A stretch of DNA of 64,000 bases, from assembly GCA_964420365.1 (NCBI GenBank), contig CAYQTA010000114.1, forward strand, positions 124,001 through 188,000, in the 5' to 3' direction. Under the pieces are notes generated by a model. That model was not told the origin of the DNA. It was given only the letters and a program-made list of their open reading frames with translations, and made no database searches. The position numbers and the translations under genes were made by a program. This DNA is from JAMOQA01 sp964420365. Its GTDB lineage: Bacteria > Acidobacteriota > Polarisedimenticolia > J045. Numbering within the stretch: position 1 is the first letter of the stretch; the number at the start of each line of letters is the position of its first letter. Shown here one piece after another: positions 1 to 7,650 of the stretch.

Positions 1-2018
1 GCCGCCACCCCGTCGGCGAGGGCCTCCGCCACCTCCTCCGGGGCGGGGAACGCCGCGAGATGCGTCCCGACCAGGAGCAGGATACCCCCGATCCACAACC
101 AGTTGATGCCCGGGTGAACGATCACCTCGAGCGAGACCCGGCCGGTCCCCGGATCCATGCCCGCTGGAATCACGTACAGGTCCTCCCCGAGGCGCCGCAT
201 CTCGCGCGGGGAGCGGGGCAGGAGGGTGGAAAGGATCGCCACCTCGGTCGTCTGCTGGCGCTCGCGCCCGCCGTAGACGCGCAGCTCGGGCCAGACCACG
301 TCGGGCGTGGACGCGCCGGGACGAAGCACCTCGATCCTGGCGGCAAGGCCGTCGTACTCGGGGAGGTTGCGCGCCTCGAGCTGCACGTACCGCAGGCGGT
401 AGCCGTCCAGCTCGAGGGCCGTCCCCGGGGCGATCGACTCGAAGACCCGCTTCTTCTCGTACGCGGTCGAGGCGGCGATGCCCACCGCCATCACGACCAC
501 CGCGACGTGACTCACCCAGGCACCCCAGCGGCGGCGGTTCGCGAGGGCGAGCCGGCCGAGGGCGACCAGTGCGCCCTCGCCGGTGTGCATCCGCCGGGCG
601 CGCCAGTCGGCCAGCAACGCCTGGAACACGCCGAGGACCGTGAACAGGGCGGCGACGAAGACCGCGAGGGACCACGGCTCCCGCGCCCCGAGGAGGAACA
701 GGACGACGCCGCCCGCCAGCGCCCCGAGCGCCGGCGGGAGCGTGCGACGGAGGAGCACCGCCGGTGCGACCCGGCGCCAGCCCGTCACCGGCCCCATGCC
801 CATCAGGAAGAGCAGGAGGACGAACCACGGGCGCGTCGCCCGGGTGAAGACGATCGGCTCGACCGCCGACTGGACGCCGGTCCGGAGCTCGTCGAAGGCC
901 GGCCGCATCGTCAGCCAGAGAATGATCAGCATCAGGCCGACCAGCAGCACGTTGCCCAGCAGGAGGAACCCTTCCCGGCTCAGGAGGCTGTCGAGCCGGT
1001 TCTCCGGCCGGAGCGCGCCGAGGCGCGCGAGGAGCAGGCCGAAGGACAGCACCGCGGCCAGCACCAGGAACCCTCCGAACCACCAGCCGATCGACGTCCG
1101 CGCGAAGGCGTGAACCGACGAGATGATGCCGGAGCGGGTGAGGAACGTCCCGAAGACCGCCAGCAGGAACGACAGGATCACCAGGACGAACGCCCACCCC
1201 TTGAGGACGCCGCGCCGCTCGTGGGCCAGCACCGAGTGGAGGAACGCGGTCATCGTCAGCCATGGCATGAAGCTGGCGTTCTCGACGGGATCCCACCCCC
1301 AGAAACCGCCCCATCCGAGTTCCAGGTAGGCCCAGTACGCACCGAGGAAGATCCCCAGCGACAGGAACGTGAACGTGAACATCGACCAGCGCCGGATGGC
1401 GCGCAGCCAGGCACCGTCGACGCGCCCGGTCGCGAGGGCCGCGAGGGCGAACGCGAACGGCACCGTGATCCCGACGTATCCCAGGTAGAGGGCCGGCGGG
1501 TGGGCCACCATCCAGGGGTTCCGGAGAAGGGGATTGAGGCCGACCCCGTCGGCGGGGACGATGCCGCCCGGCAGGCGGCGGAACGGGTTGTCGACCACCG
1601 CCGAGACGAGCACGAAGAAGACCAGGACCGCCGCCTCGACGAGGAACGTCCAGGCCACGAGCTGCCGGGGCAACCGGCGGGTCGTCACCACGGTCAGGCC
1701 GGCGAACAGCGCCAGCAGCGTCGCCCAGAAGAGGAGGGACCCGGACTGCCCGCCCCAGATGGCCGTCAGCTTGTAGACCAGGGCCTGCGAACGACACGAG
1801 TAGTCGGCGACGTACTCGAGGGAAAAGTCGTCCGCGAGGAAGGCCCGGACGAGGCCCAGGCAGGCGAGGGCGAGGAGCACGAAGGTCGCCCCCAGGGCCC
1901 GGCCCGCGCTGGCGAGGAACGGCTCACGTCGCGTCGCCACCGCGAGGATCGAGGCCAGCAGGGCCCAGAGGGAGGCGAGCAGCGCCACGAGGAGAGCGGC
2001 CTGGCCGATCACGGTCAT
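1..2018 (-). CDS. ccmF: Cytochrome c heme lyase CcmF (3' end outside window)
   Basis: CcmF is the integral membrane subunit of the System I cytochrome c maturation heme lyase. It takes heme from CcmE and attaches it to apocytochrome c on the outer face of the inner membrane. The reading frame starts at ATG 2016-2018 and runs off the left edge after about 672 codons, close to the usual family length, so only a short C-terminus is missing. It is full of hydrophobic helices and carries the tryptophan-rich WWD heme-handling motif (WGGFWGWDPVEN), followed by a conserved membrane core. A large soluble loop precedes the last transmembrane helix. It lies 39 bp downstream of ccmE on the same strand and presumably shares its transcript. 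Confidence 0.95.
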   Translation of the reverse strand, partial: MTVIGQAALLVALLASLWALLASILAVATRREPFLASAGRALGATFVLLALACLGLVRAFLADDFSLEYVADYSCRSQALVYKLTAIWGGQSGSLLFWATLLALFAGLTVVTTRRLPRQLVAWTFLVEAAVLVFFVLVSAVVDNPFRRLPGGIVPADGVGLNPLLRNPWMVAHPPALYLGYVGITVPFAFALAALATGRVDGAWLRAIRRWSMFTFTFLSLGIFLGAYWAYLELGWGGFWGWDPVENASFMPWLTMTAFLHSVLAHERRGVLKGWAFVLVILSFLLAVFGTFLTRSGIISSVHAFARTSIGWWFGGFLVLAAVLSFGLLLARLGALRPENRLDSLLSREGFLLLGNVLLVGLMLIILWLTMRPAFDELRTGVQSAVEPIVFTRATRPWFVLLLFLMGMGPVTGWRRVAPAVLLRRTLPPALGALAGGVVLFLLGAREPWSLAVFVAALFTVLGVFQALLADWRARRMHTGEGALVALGRLALANRRRWGAWVSHVAVVVMAVGIAASTAYEKKRVFESIAPGTALELDGYRLRYVQLEARNLPEYDGLAARIEVLRPGASTPDVVWPELRVYGGRERQQTTEVAILSTLLPRSPREMRRLGEDLYVIPAGMDPGTGRVSLEVIVHPGINWLWIGGILLLVGTHLAAFPAPEEVAEALADGVA

Positions 2019-2057
2019 CGGGGGGTCTCCAGCGAGGGGAAGGGGTCGTACCCGCGT

Positions 2058-2489
2058 TCACGGGGCGCGGGCGGCCCGGTCGGCGGGATCGACCTCGTAC
2101 TTCGACGGACACTTGGCGAGGAGCCGGGTCGCGACGAACGTGCCGTCCGGTCCCATCCGGCCGGCGACGACCACCTGGGAGCCGTCCCGGAACGTGTCCG
2201 GGATCCGTCCCCCCCCGCTGCGGGAGTCGTAGACGACCGGCACGTCCCTGTCCCGGGCCTCGTCGGTCAGCAGGAAGCGGACGACGAGCCCGGTGTTGGT
2301 CTTCTCGATGGAACCCTCCCGGACCCAGCCCGCCAGCCGCACGTCACCATCCACCGGGTGGGCGACGAACTCGTCGACCTCCAGGTAGTAGAGGTTCCCG
2401 GTCGACGAACCGGTGCTCCTGGCGACGAGGAACACCATCGCCCCCACGATCAGGAGGACGAGCACGAGGATCTTCGGGCTGGTCGACAT
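2058..2489 (-). CDS. ccmE: Heme chaperone CcmE, CxxxY variant
   Basis: CcmE is the periplasmic heme chaperone that passes heme from CcmC to CcmF. The 143-residue protein has one N-terminal membrane anchor (about residues 7-23) and then the OB-fold beta-barrel domain. The usual HxxxY heme-attachment motif is replaced by C127-P-S-K-Y131. This CxxxY form is known from some archaea and sulfate-reducing deltaproteobacteria. The start is ATG 2487-2489, preceded on the minus strand by GGAGGAAAGG at good spacing. A strong promoter lies about 80 bp upstream. It heads a two-gene ccmE-ccmF unit as far as the window shows. Confidence 0.93.
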   Translation of the reverse strand: MSTSPKILVLVLLIVGAMVFLVARSTGSSTGNLYYLEVDEFVAHPVDGDVRLAGWVREGSIEKTNTGLVVRFLLTDEARDRDVPVVYDSRSGGGRIPDTFRDGSQVVVAGRMGPDGTFVATRLLAKCPSKYEVDPADRAARAP

Positions 2490-2568
2490 CGCGAGCCTTT
2501 CCTCCGGCCGGGAGAAGCGGCGTGGCACGCCCCGCGGCCCGCCCGGACCCCGGGAGGGATTACGCGGC

Positions 2569-2597
2569 ATTATGTTCCGGTTCGCCCGGCCCCTCAA
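2569..2597 (-). promoter_or_regulatory. ccmEF promoter
   Basis: On the minus strand TTGAGG (2597-2592) and CATAAT (2574-2569) are separated by 17 bp. This matches the housekeeping sigma-70 pattern and points at ccmE, leaving a leader of about 75 nt. The leader also carries a short dyad, GGCGTGGCACGCC (2519-2531). Confidence 0.6.
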
Positions 2598-2652
2598 CCC
2601 GCCGGTTCTGCCCGGCCCCGCGAACGGCGGCGGACCGGTCCGGAAGCGCGCC

Positions 2653-2680
2653 TTGCGCGAACGGGACGCGGGCCTAGATT
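2653..2680 (+). promoter_or_regulatory. Promoter of candidate small RNA
   Basis: TTGCGC (2653-2658) and TAGATT (2675-2680) are spaced by 16 bp on the plus strand. The predicted start near 2687 lies only about 60 nt before a perfect intrinsic terminator, and no convincing gene lies between them. Confidence 0.4.
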
Positions 2681-2686
2681 TGCCCG

Positions 2687-2750
2687 TGGACGCTTCATGA
2701 CCCCCCTTGCTCGTGGGAAGACCGGCCCGCCGGGCCGGTCTTCCTCTTTT
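2687..2750 (+). ncRNA. Candidate short intergenic RNA upstream of greA
   Basis: A promoter-like element (2653-2680) and a strong terminator (2717-2750) bracket about 64 nt of non-coding plus-strand sequence. No known plus-strand gene needs this terminator, because the neighbour on the left, ccmE, reads away from it. The stretch could be a free small RNA or a premature-termination leader for greA. A short frame starting with ATG at about 2697 runs through the terminator and does not look like a protein. No match to a known RNA family is recognised. Confidence 0.35.
2717..2750 (+). terminator. Intrinsic terminator
   Basis: A perfect 12-13 bp GC-rich stem (2717-2728 pairing with 2732-2743) is followed by CTCTTTT on the plus strand. 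This is one of the two hairpins with a clear T-tract noticed in the window. Confidence 0.75.
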
Positions 2751-2781
2751 CTCCGCGGACGGCAGGAGCGCGGCAGGAGCG

Positions 2782-2810
2782 TTGGGGAGCCGGGAGTTCC
2801 GGGCTAGACT
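2782..2810 (+). promoter_or_regulatory. greA promoter
   Basis: TTGGGG (2782-2787) and TAGACT (2805-2810) are 17 bp apart. They lie 36 bp before the greA start, just after the terminator that ends the candidate small RNA. Confidence 0.55.
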
Positions 2811-2846
2811 CTCCCCCGCCGGCCCCGCGACCGGCGAGGAGGCGCC

Positions 2847-3350
2847 ATGCGTCGGATCCGCGAACGACTCGAGAGGGAGCTCAGGGAACTGGAGCACGAG
2901 CTCAGGATCGAGCTGCCCCGGGAGATCCAGAAGGCCACCGCCCTCGGCGACCTCCGGGAGAACGCGGAGTACCACGCGGCCCTCGAGCGGCAGTCCTACG
3001 TGCGGGCCCGCATCGCCCAGCTCCAGCAGCGCCTTTCCCAGCTCTCCTCGATCCGGATGTCCCAGATCCCCCGCGACCGGGCCGCCTTCGGCTCCCTGGT
3101 CACCGTGCGGGACCTCGATACCGACGAGGAGGTCACCTGGGAACTCGTCTTCGCCGACGAGGGGGATGCCGCCGCGGGGAAGATCTCGGTCTCCTCGCCG
3201 ATCGGCCGGGCCCTGGTGGGCAAGGAGGTCGGGGACGAGGTCGTCGTGCGCACGCCGGCGGGGGAGCGGACGTTCGAGGTCGTCGACCTGGTCACCCTCC
3301 ACGACCGCGACGACGACGACCAGCCCCTCGGCGACGTGCAGGGAGACTAG
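2847..3350 (+). CDS. greA: Transcription elongation factor GreA
   Basis: GreA enters the secondary channel of backtracked RNA polymerase and stimulates cleavage of the 3' end of the transcript. The 167-residue protein has the expected two parts. The first is an N-terminal coiled coil carrying the acidic tip signature GDLRENAEY (about residues 34-42). The second is a C-terminal FKBP-like domain beginning near residue 80, with the conserved SPIGRALVGKEVGDEV stretch. A short Asp-rich tail follows. GCGAGGAGG sits just before the ATG. The prenyltransferase gene starts 9 bp after the stop, so the two are probably co-transcribed. Confidence 0.92.
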   Translation: MRRIRERLERELRELEHELRIELPREIQKATALGDLRENAEYHAALERQSYVRARIAQLQQRLSQLSSIRMSQIPRDRAAFGSLVTVRDLDTDEEVTWELVFADEGDAAAGKISVSSPIGRALVGKEVGDEVVVRTPAGERTFEVVDLVTLHDRDDDDQPLGDVQGD

Positions 3351-3359
3351 GGGGCGCCC

Positions 3360-4247
3360 GTGCTCGCGGTCCTCGGGGGCCTCGCCCGCAGCCTCCGCCC
3401 GCACCAGTGGGTGAAGAACGTTCTCCTGTTCGCGGCCCTGGTGTTCGCCCGCCGGCTGGGCGACCACGATGCCGTGGTCCACGCCCTCGCGGGATTCGCC
3501 CTGTTCTGCCTTCTCTCCTCGGGGATCTACCTGGTCAACGACGTCATCGACCGGCACCAGGACCGCCTCCATCCGCGCAAGCGCCATCGTCCGATCGCCT
3601 CGGGGCTGGTGCCGGTCCCCCTGGCCCTCGGGACCGCGGCGCTCCTGTTCGCCGCCGGGCTGGCCGGGGCGAGCCTTCTCTCCACGGGCTTCCTGGTGGT
3701 CGCGGCCCTGTACGTCGGCGCCTCGCTGGCCTACTGCCTGGGAATCAAGCGCATCGTGATCCTCGACGTGATGGTCCTCGCCTCCGGCTACCCGTTGCGC
3801 GCGGTGGCGGGCGCCGAGGCGATCGGCGTCTCGTTCTCCAACTGGCTTCTCCTGTGCACCAGCCTGCTCGCCCTCTTCCTCGGGTTCTGCAAGCGCCGCC
3901 AGGAGCTGACGAGCCTCGGCGAGGACGCCTCGGAACACCGCGCGGTCCTCGCGGCCTACTCGGTCCCGTTCCTGGACCAGATGATCGCGGTGGTGACCGC
4001 GTCGACCGTGGTGGCTTACACCTTCTACGCGTTCTCGCCCGAGGTCGCGGCGAAGCTGGGCACCGACAAACTGGGTCTCACGATTCCGTTCGTCATCTAC
4101 GGGATCTTCCGGTACTTTTACCTCGTGCACATGCGGGGCGAGGGCGGGCGCCCGGCCCGGGAGCTGGTTCGGGACGTGCCGCTTCTCGTCAACAGCGTTC
4201 TTTACGGACTCACCGTCCTGCTCGTGCTCTACCACGGCGTACCGTGA
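3360..4247 (+). CDS. UbiA-family prenyltransferase, decaprenyl-phosphate phosphoribosyltransferase-like
   Basis: This is a 295-residue polytopic membrane protein of the UbiA superfamily. The N-terminal RPHQWVKN and the Asp-rich motif NDVIDRHQDRLHPRKRHRPI (about residues 60-79) match the subgroup that transfers 5-phosphoribosyl diphosphate to polyprenyl phosphate, the first step toward decaprenyl-phospho-arabinose in actinobacteria. About eight or nine hydrophobic segments follow. The start is GTG at 3360, which places the family N-terminal motif at the right distance. In diderms this subgroup is common, but its product is often unknown, so the substrate here is inferred. It follows greA closely. 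Confidence 0.8.
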   Translation: MLAVLGGLARSLRPHQWVKNVLLFAALVFARRLGDHDAVVHALAGFALFCLLSSGIYLVNDVIDRHQDRLHPRKRHRPIASGLVPVPLALGTAALLFAAGLAGASLLSTGFLVVAALYVGASLAYCLGIKRIVILDVMVLASGYPLRAVAGAEAIGVSFSNWLLLCTSLLALFLGFCKRRQELTSLGEDASEHRAVLAAYSVPFLDQMIAVVTASTVVAYTFYAFSPEVAAKLGTDKLGLTIPFVIYGIFRYFYLVHMRGEGGRPARELVRDVPLLVNSVLYGLTVLLVLYHGVP

Positions 4248-4317
4248 CCCGGGGCACGGGCCGGGACCGATTCCCGGGCGCGGGAGCAGTCGCCTTCCGG
4301 CCCGAGGGCAGCACGCG

Positions 4318-5619
4318 ATGGAAACCGACCTGCGCCGAAACCCCGGCCTGCTGAAGCTGGAGCTGTACTGCCGGGGCGCTCACATCGACGATTCCCTCCA
4401 CGTGACCGACGAGGGAGGACGCCCGATCCTCCGCACCCGCGCCGGGCTCGGCAGTGGGCTCGAGCTGATCCTCCCCGACGACATCTGGACCAACGTGCCG
4501 GTGACCGAGCACTTCGTCAGGCATTCCCCCTACGTCGTCCGCCGCCGGCCCGATGGCTCGGTCTGGATCGACCGCGGGAGGGAGCCGATCGCGCCGGTCC
4601 GGCTCGCGCCGCGTCCCTCGTGGTACGACCGGAAGACGTCGACCGGCAAGCCGATGACGATGATCGGCACGCTCCAGGGGACCTACCTCGGCATCTACCC
4701 GTCGAAGGTCTGCGAGTACTGGCTCGACAAGCCCGAGCGCACGAACTGCAAGTTCTGCTCGGTGGGGCTGAACCTGGGCGCCGATGACGCGGAAGAGAAG
4801 AAGATCCGCGAGGTGGTCGAGGTGGCCGCGGCCGCGCGGGACGAGTCGAACGTCACGTACATCGATTTCAACACCGGCCACTACGAGGGGGACACCTACC
4901 TCGACATCCTCGAGCCGTACATCCGCGCGGTCAAGGAGGCGACCGGGTGCCTCATCGGGATCCAGACGCCGCCGCACCACGACCTCACGCGCTACGAGCG
5001 GCTCAAGGAGATGGGGGTCAACCGGGTCTCCTTCTGCTTCGAGATCTTCGACGAAAGGATCTTCCGCGAGATCTGTCCCGGCAAGCACCAGCGCTACGGG
5101 CTCCCGCGGTACCTGGAGGCGGTCGAGTACTGCGCGCGGCTCGGGAAGGGCGGGGGACTCTCGTTCGAACCCTGGGTCAGCAACGGCGAGATCATCGCCG
5201 GCCTGGAACCCCCGGAGTCGTCGATCCGGGCGATCGACTGGATCACGTCCGTCGGGGCGATCCCGACGGTCTGCGTCTTCCGACCCCTCAAGGGCACCGA
5301 CTACGAGCACCTCCCACCGCCGACCACCGAGGAGATGATCCCGGTCTTCGCCGCCCAGTACGAGCTGTGCATGAAGCGGGGCCTGCCGATCGGCATCACG
5401 CCGAACATCCACGTCTCGCTGGTGCTGCTGCCCTGGGAATCCCGCTGGCTCGTCCCGCGCAGCGTGCGGCGCCGCTACGCCCTCAAGGAAGCGAAGCTCG
5501 CGGCGATGCGCCGGGTCTTCAGTCGCCACCTCTACGACACCCTGCGCCGCCACGACGAGAAACGGCGCGAGGAAGGCCTCGACGCGGCCGTCGCGGCCGG
5601 GGCCGCGGCGGCGTCCTGA
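4318..5619 (+). CDS. Radical SAM family protein with CX11CX2C motif, function unknown
   Basis: The 433-residue soluble protein looks like a radical SAM enzyme, but the cluster-binding cysteines are widely spaced: C132, C144 and C147 (CX11CX2C, ending in NCKFCSVG) rather than CX3CX2C. Downstream are a barrel-like region with TYIDFNTGHY, IGIQTPPHHDL and VNRVSFCFEIFDE, and a C-terminal stretch with PTVCVFRPLKGTDYEHLPPP. The N-terminal 110 residues form a separate beta-rich region (RAGLGSGLELILP). I recognise it as a conserved family in high-GC environmental bacteria but cannot name a reaction. It starts at ATG 4318, 70 bp after the prenyltransferase. Convergence with the next gene leaves a 25-bp gap. 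Confidence 0.75.
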   Translation: METDLRRNPGLLKLELYCRGAHIDDSLHVTDEGGRPILRTRAGLGSGLELILPDDIWTNVPVTEHFVRHSPYVVRRRPDGSVWIDRGREPIAPVRLAPRPSWYDRKTSTGKPMTMIGTLQGTYLGIYPSKVCEYWLDKPERTNCKFCSVGLNLGADDAEEKKIREVVEVAAAARDESNVTYIDFNTGHYEGDTYLDILEPYIRAVKEATGCLIGIQTPPHHDLTRYERLKEMGVNRVSFCFEIFDERIFREICPGKHQRYGLPRYLEAVEYCARLGKGGGLSFEPWVSNGEIIAGLEPPESSIRAIDWITSVGAIPTVCVFRPLKGTDYEHLPPPTTEEMIPVFAAQYELCMKRGLPIGITPNIHVSLVLLPWESRWLVPRSVRRRYALKEAKLAAMRRVFSRHLYDTLRRHDEKRREEGLDAAVAAGAAAAS

Positions 5620-5644
5620 CCGCCGCGTCGCCCCCGGCGGCCCC

Positions 5645-6493
5645 CTACTCGCCTTCCTGGCTGAGCCGGCGCAGGTACTCCGGGTTGGTCAGGGAGTCGG
5701 CGTCCGGGGGGTGGAACTTGACGTCGAAGGCCCCGAGCGGCTTCGGGCGTCGCCGCCCCATCTCGTTGCCCGCCTGGTCGACGGCGTTCACCCGGTAGAA
5801 GACGATCTTCAGGTTCTCGTCCTCGTCCGGCGGGAGGACGAGCCGGGTATCCTCGGTTTCCGCGACCAGGTAGCGGGTCATCAGCGGGTAACGCTTCAGC
5901 CTGCGGGTGTACCGGTAGACGCGGTAACCGGCCGTGTCCTCCGGCTCCTCGTCGACCTCCATCACCACGGGCGCCCACCGGAGCTCGATGCTGCCGTCCT
6001 CGAGCTTCGTCACCTCGAGGCTGTCGACGGGGGCAGGCGGATCGGTGTCGACGAAGAAGTGCCCCTCGCCGTCGAGGAGGGTCCAGTCCCCGCCGCCGAG
6101 GGCCTTGTAGGCACGCCACCAGTACTCGCCGTCCCGCAACCGCCCGCGCACCTTGTAGTGGATCCCCTCGTAGTTCTGCGGCCGATACTGCTCCGGGATG
6201 TCGTCGAGTCCCAGCGGATCGCCGATCAGCCAGCCCTGCTTCTGCTTGCGCTGGTCGAAGACGGCGACGACCTGCTCGAAGTCCGAGTCGCGGGCGACCT
6301 CGATCCGGTAGAACTCCTCGGTCGCCGGGCGTCCGTCGGCCTCGATCCAGAACTCGAACCAGGCCCCGACCCGCTCGTCGTTCACCGGGTAGCCGGGGCG
6401 CTCTCCCTCGAACGCCCGGGCGGAAAGCGGGGCGAGACCGAGACAGAGGGCGAGGAAGAGCGCGACACGCACGGCGGTCCTGCTGGAGACCAT
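5645..6493 (-). CDS. Secreted protein with fibronectin type III-like region
   Basis: The 282-residue product begins with a clear signal peptide: a basic start, a hydrophobic core around residues 10-22, and a likely signal peptidase I site after A-R-A near residue 27. The mature part is beta-rich. Its second half (VDSLEVTKLEDGSIELRWAP then AGYRVYRYTRR) has the look of a fibronectin type III fold, as in many periplasmic or surface proteins. The first half, with EFWIEADGRP and YRIEVARDSDF, may be another beta-sandwich. The start at 6493 follows AGGAGG by 6 bp. No enzyme motif is visible and no function can be assigned. Confidence 0.8.
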   Translation of the reverse strand: MVSSRTAVRVALFLALCLGLAPLSARAFEGERPGYPVNDERVGAWFEFWIEADGRPATEEFYRIEVARDSDFEQVVAVFDQRKQKQGWLIGDPLGLDDIPEQYRPQNYEGIHYKVRGRLRDGEYWWRAYKALGGGDWTLLDGEGHFFVDTDPPAPVDSLEVTKLEDGSIELRWAPVVMEVDEEPEDTAGYRVYRYTRRLKRYPLMTRYLVAETEDTRLVLPPDEDENLKIVFYRVNAVDQAGNEMGRRRPKPLGAFDVKFHPPDADSLTNPEYLRRLSQEGE

Positions 6494-6511
6494 CGGGTCC
6501 TCCTGCAGGGG

Positions 6512-6540
6512 GTTATACCCGCGGGGCGAACGGCCGGCAA
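6512..6540 (-). promoter_or_regulatory. Promoter of secreted Fn3-like protein gene
   Basis: On the minus strand TTGCCG (6540-6535) and TATAAC (6517-6512) are exactly 17 bp apart, giving a predicted start about 12-13 nt before the ATG at 6493. The gene is therefore probably transcribed separately from ssb upstream. Confidence 0.6.
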
Positions 6541-6632
6541 ACGCGCCGCCCTGGCGCGGAAGAGTCCGGGTACGCACGAACTTCCCCGGGGACGGGCGGG
6601 CGGAGCCCACCCCTTCCCCGGGACGAGGAGGG

Positions 6633-7067
6633 TCAGAAGGGGATGTCGTCGTCGGCCTCTCCCACGCCGCCGCCGGCGGCGGGTTCCTCCGGCGGAGCGA
6701 CCCCCTGCGCCGGGGCACCCCACCCGCCCGCGTCGGCACGGCTGCCGAGGAGCTGGATGTCGTCGGCTCGCACGTCGAGGCTGACCCGCGTCTGCCCGTC
6801 GTTCCCCTGGTACGTGCGCGCCCGGAGCTTCCCCTCGACGTAGACCTGCTTTCCCTTCTGCAGGTACTGGGCAAGGGCATCGGCCCGCCGGCCCCACAGG
6901 GAGACCCGGAACCACTGCGTGTGTTCCTGGGAGTTGCCTTCCCGGTCGTTCCACCGCTCGTTGGTCGCGATGGAGAACTCCAGCACCGACGTGCCGCTCG
7001 GGGTCTTCTTCAGTTCCGCATCCCGCCCCAGGTTGCCGATCAGGATGACCTTCGCGAGGGAACCCAT
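6633..7067 (-). CDS. ssb: Single-stranded DNA-binding protein
   Basis: SSB coats single-stranded DNA during replication and repair and recruits partners through its C-terminal tip. The 144-residue protein has the OB-fold core (residues 1-110; KVILIGNLGRDAELKKTPSG near the start, then TQWFRVSLWG and VYVEGKLRARTYQ). A short Gly/Ala/Pro linker leads to the acidic tail ending D-D-D-I-P-F, the standard partner-binding tip. A GGAGGAGG ribosome site precedes ATG 7065-7067. It is divergent from dtd. Confidence 0.95.
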   Translation of the reverse strand: MGSLAKVILIGNLGRDAELKKTPSGTSVLEFSIATNERWNDREGNSQEHTQWFRVSLWGRRADALAQYLQKGKQVYVEGKLRARTYQGNDGQTRVSLDVRADDIQLLGSRADAGGWGAPAQGVAPPEEPAAGGGVGEADDDIPF

Positions 7068-7089
7068 CGCCTCCTCCTTTCCGCCCGCG

Positions 7090-7118
7090 AGCCTGCCACG
7101 CGGGCCCCCGGCGGGCAA
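7090..7118 (-). promoter_or_regulatory. ssb promoter
   Basis: On the minus strand TTGCCC (7118-7113) and CAGGCT (7095-7090) are 17 bp apart, upstream of the ssb ribosome-binding site. The -10 box is weak, so this is tentative. Confidence 0.35.
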
Positions 7119-7188
7119 GGGTCCCGCGGCCCCGTCTCCCGTTCCCGGGAGGTTGCCGCGCTCCCGCGAGCCATGGTTTCCTCGTTCC

Positions 7189-7650
7189 ATGAAGGTCCTG
7201 GTGCAACGCGTGGCCGAGGCCCGGGTCCGGGTGTCGGACGAGGTGGTCGGGCAGATCGGCCCGGGCGTGCTGGTCTTCCTCGGCGTCGAGCGGGGAGACG
7301 ACGCGGGCCTGGCCGAGTGGTACGCCGGGCGACTCGCCCGGATGCGCCTGTTCCCGGACGCCGAGGGGAACCCCTGGCGGCTGGACCTCCGCGAGGCGGA
7401 GCGGGAGGCGCTGGTCGTCTCCCAGTTCACCCTTGCCGCGCGGACGCGGAAGGGCAGGCGGCCCTCCTTCGACCCGGCGGCACCGCCCGACGAGGCGATG
7501 CCCGTCTACCGCGCCTTCGTCCGCGCGCTGCGGGCGACCGGCGTGCCGGTGGCGGAGGGACGCTTCCGGGCGATGATGCTCGTCGAGCTGGTCAACGACG
7601 GCCCGGTGACGTTCCTGCTGGACGGGCCCGCACCCGGGAGCCTCCGATGA
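7189..7650 (+). CDS. dtd: D-aminoacyl-tRNA deacylase
   Basis: Dtd hydrolyses D-amino acids (and glycine) from mischarged tRNAs. The 153-residue sequence is full length and has the two signature active-site stretches: SQFTL (about residues 79-83) and the NDGPVT motif (about residues 136-141), whose Gly-Pro dipeptide shapes the chiral pocket. The N-terminus MKVLVQRV is typical. No good Shine-Dalgarno precedes the ATG. Its last codons overlap the recombinase start as ATGA, so the two are translated together. Confidence 0.94.
   Translation: MKVLVQRVAEARVRVSDEVVGQIGPGVLVFLGVERGDDAGLAEWYAGRLARMRLFPDAEGNPWRLDLREAEREALVVSQFTLAARTRKGRRPSFDPAAPPDEAMPVYRAFVRALRATGVPVAEGRFRAMMLVELVNDGPVTFLLDGPAPGSLR

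Noticed and set aside
60..2807. 915-codon open frame on the plus strand over ccmEF
   Set aside because: It is antisense to ccmF and ccmE, which carry clear heme-handling motifs.
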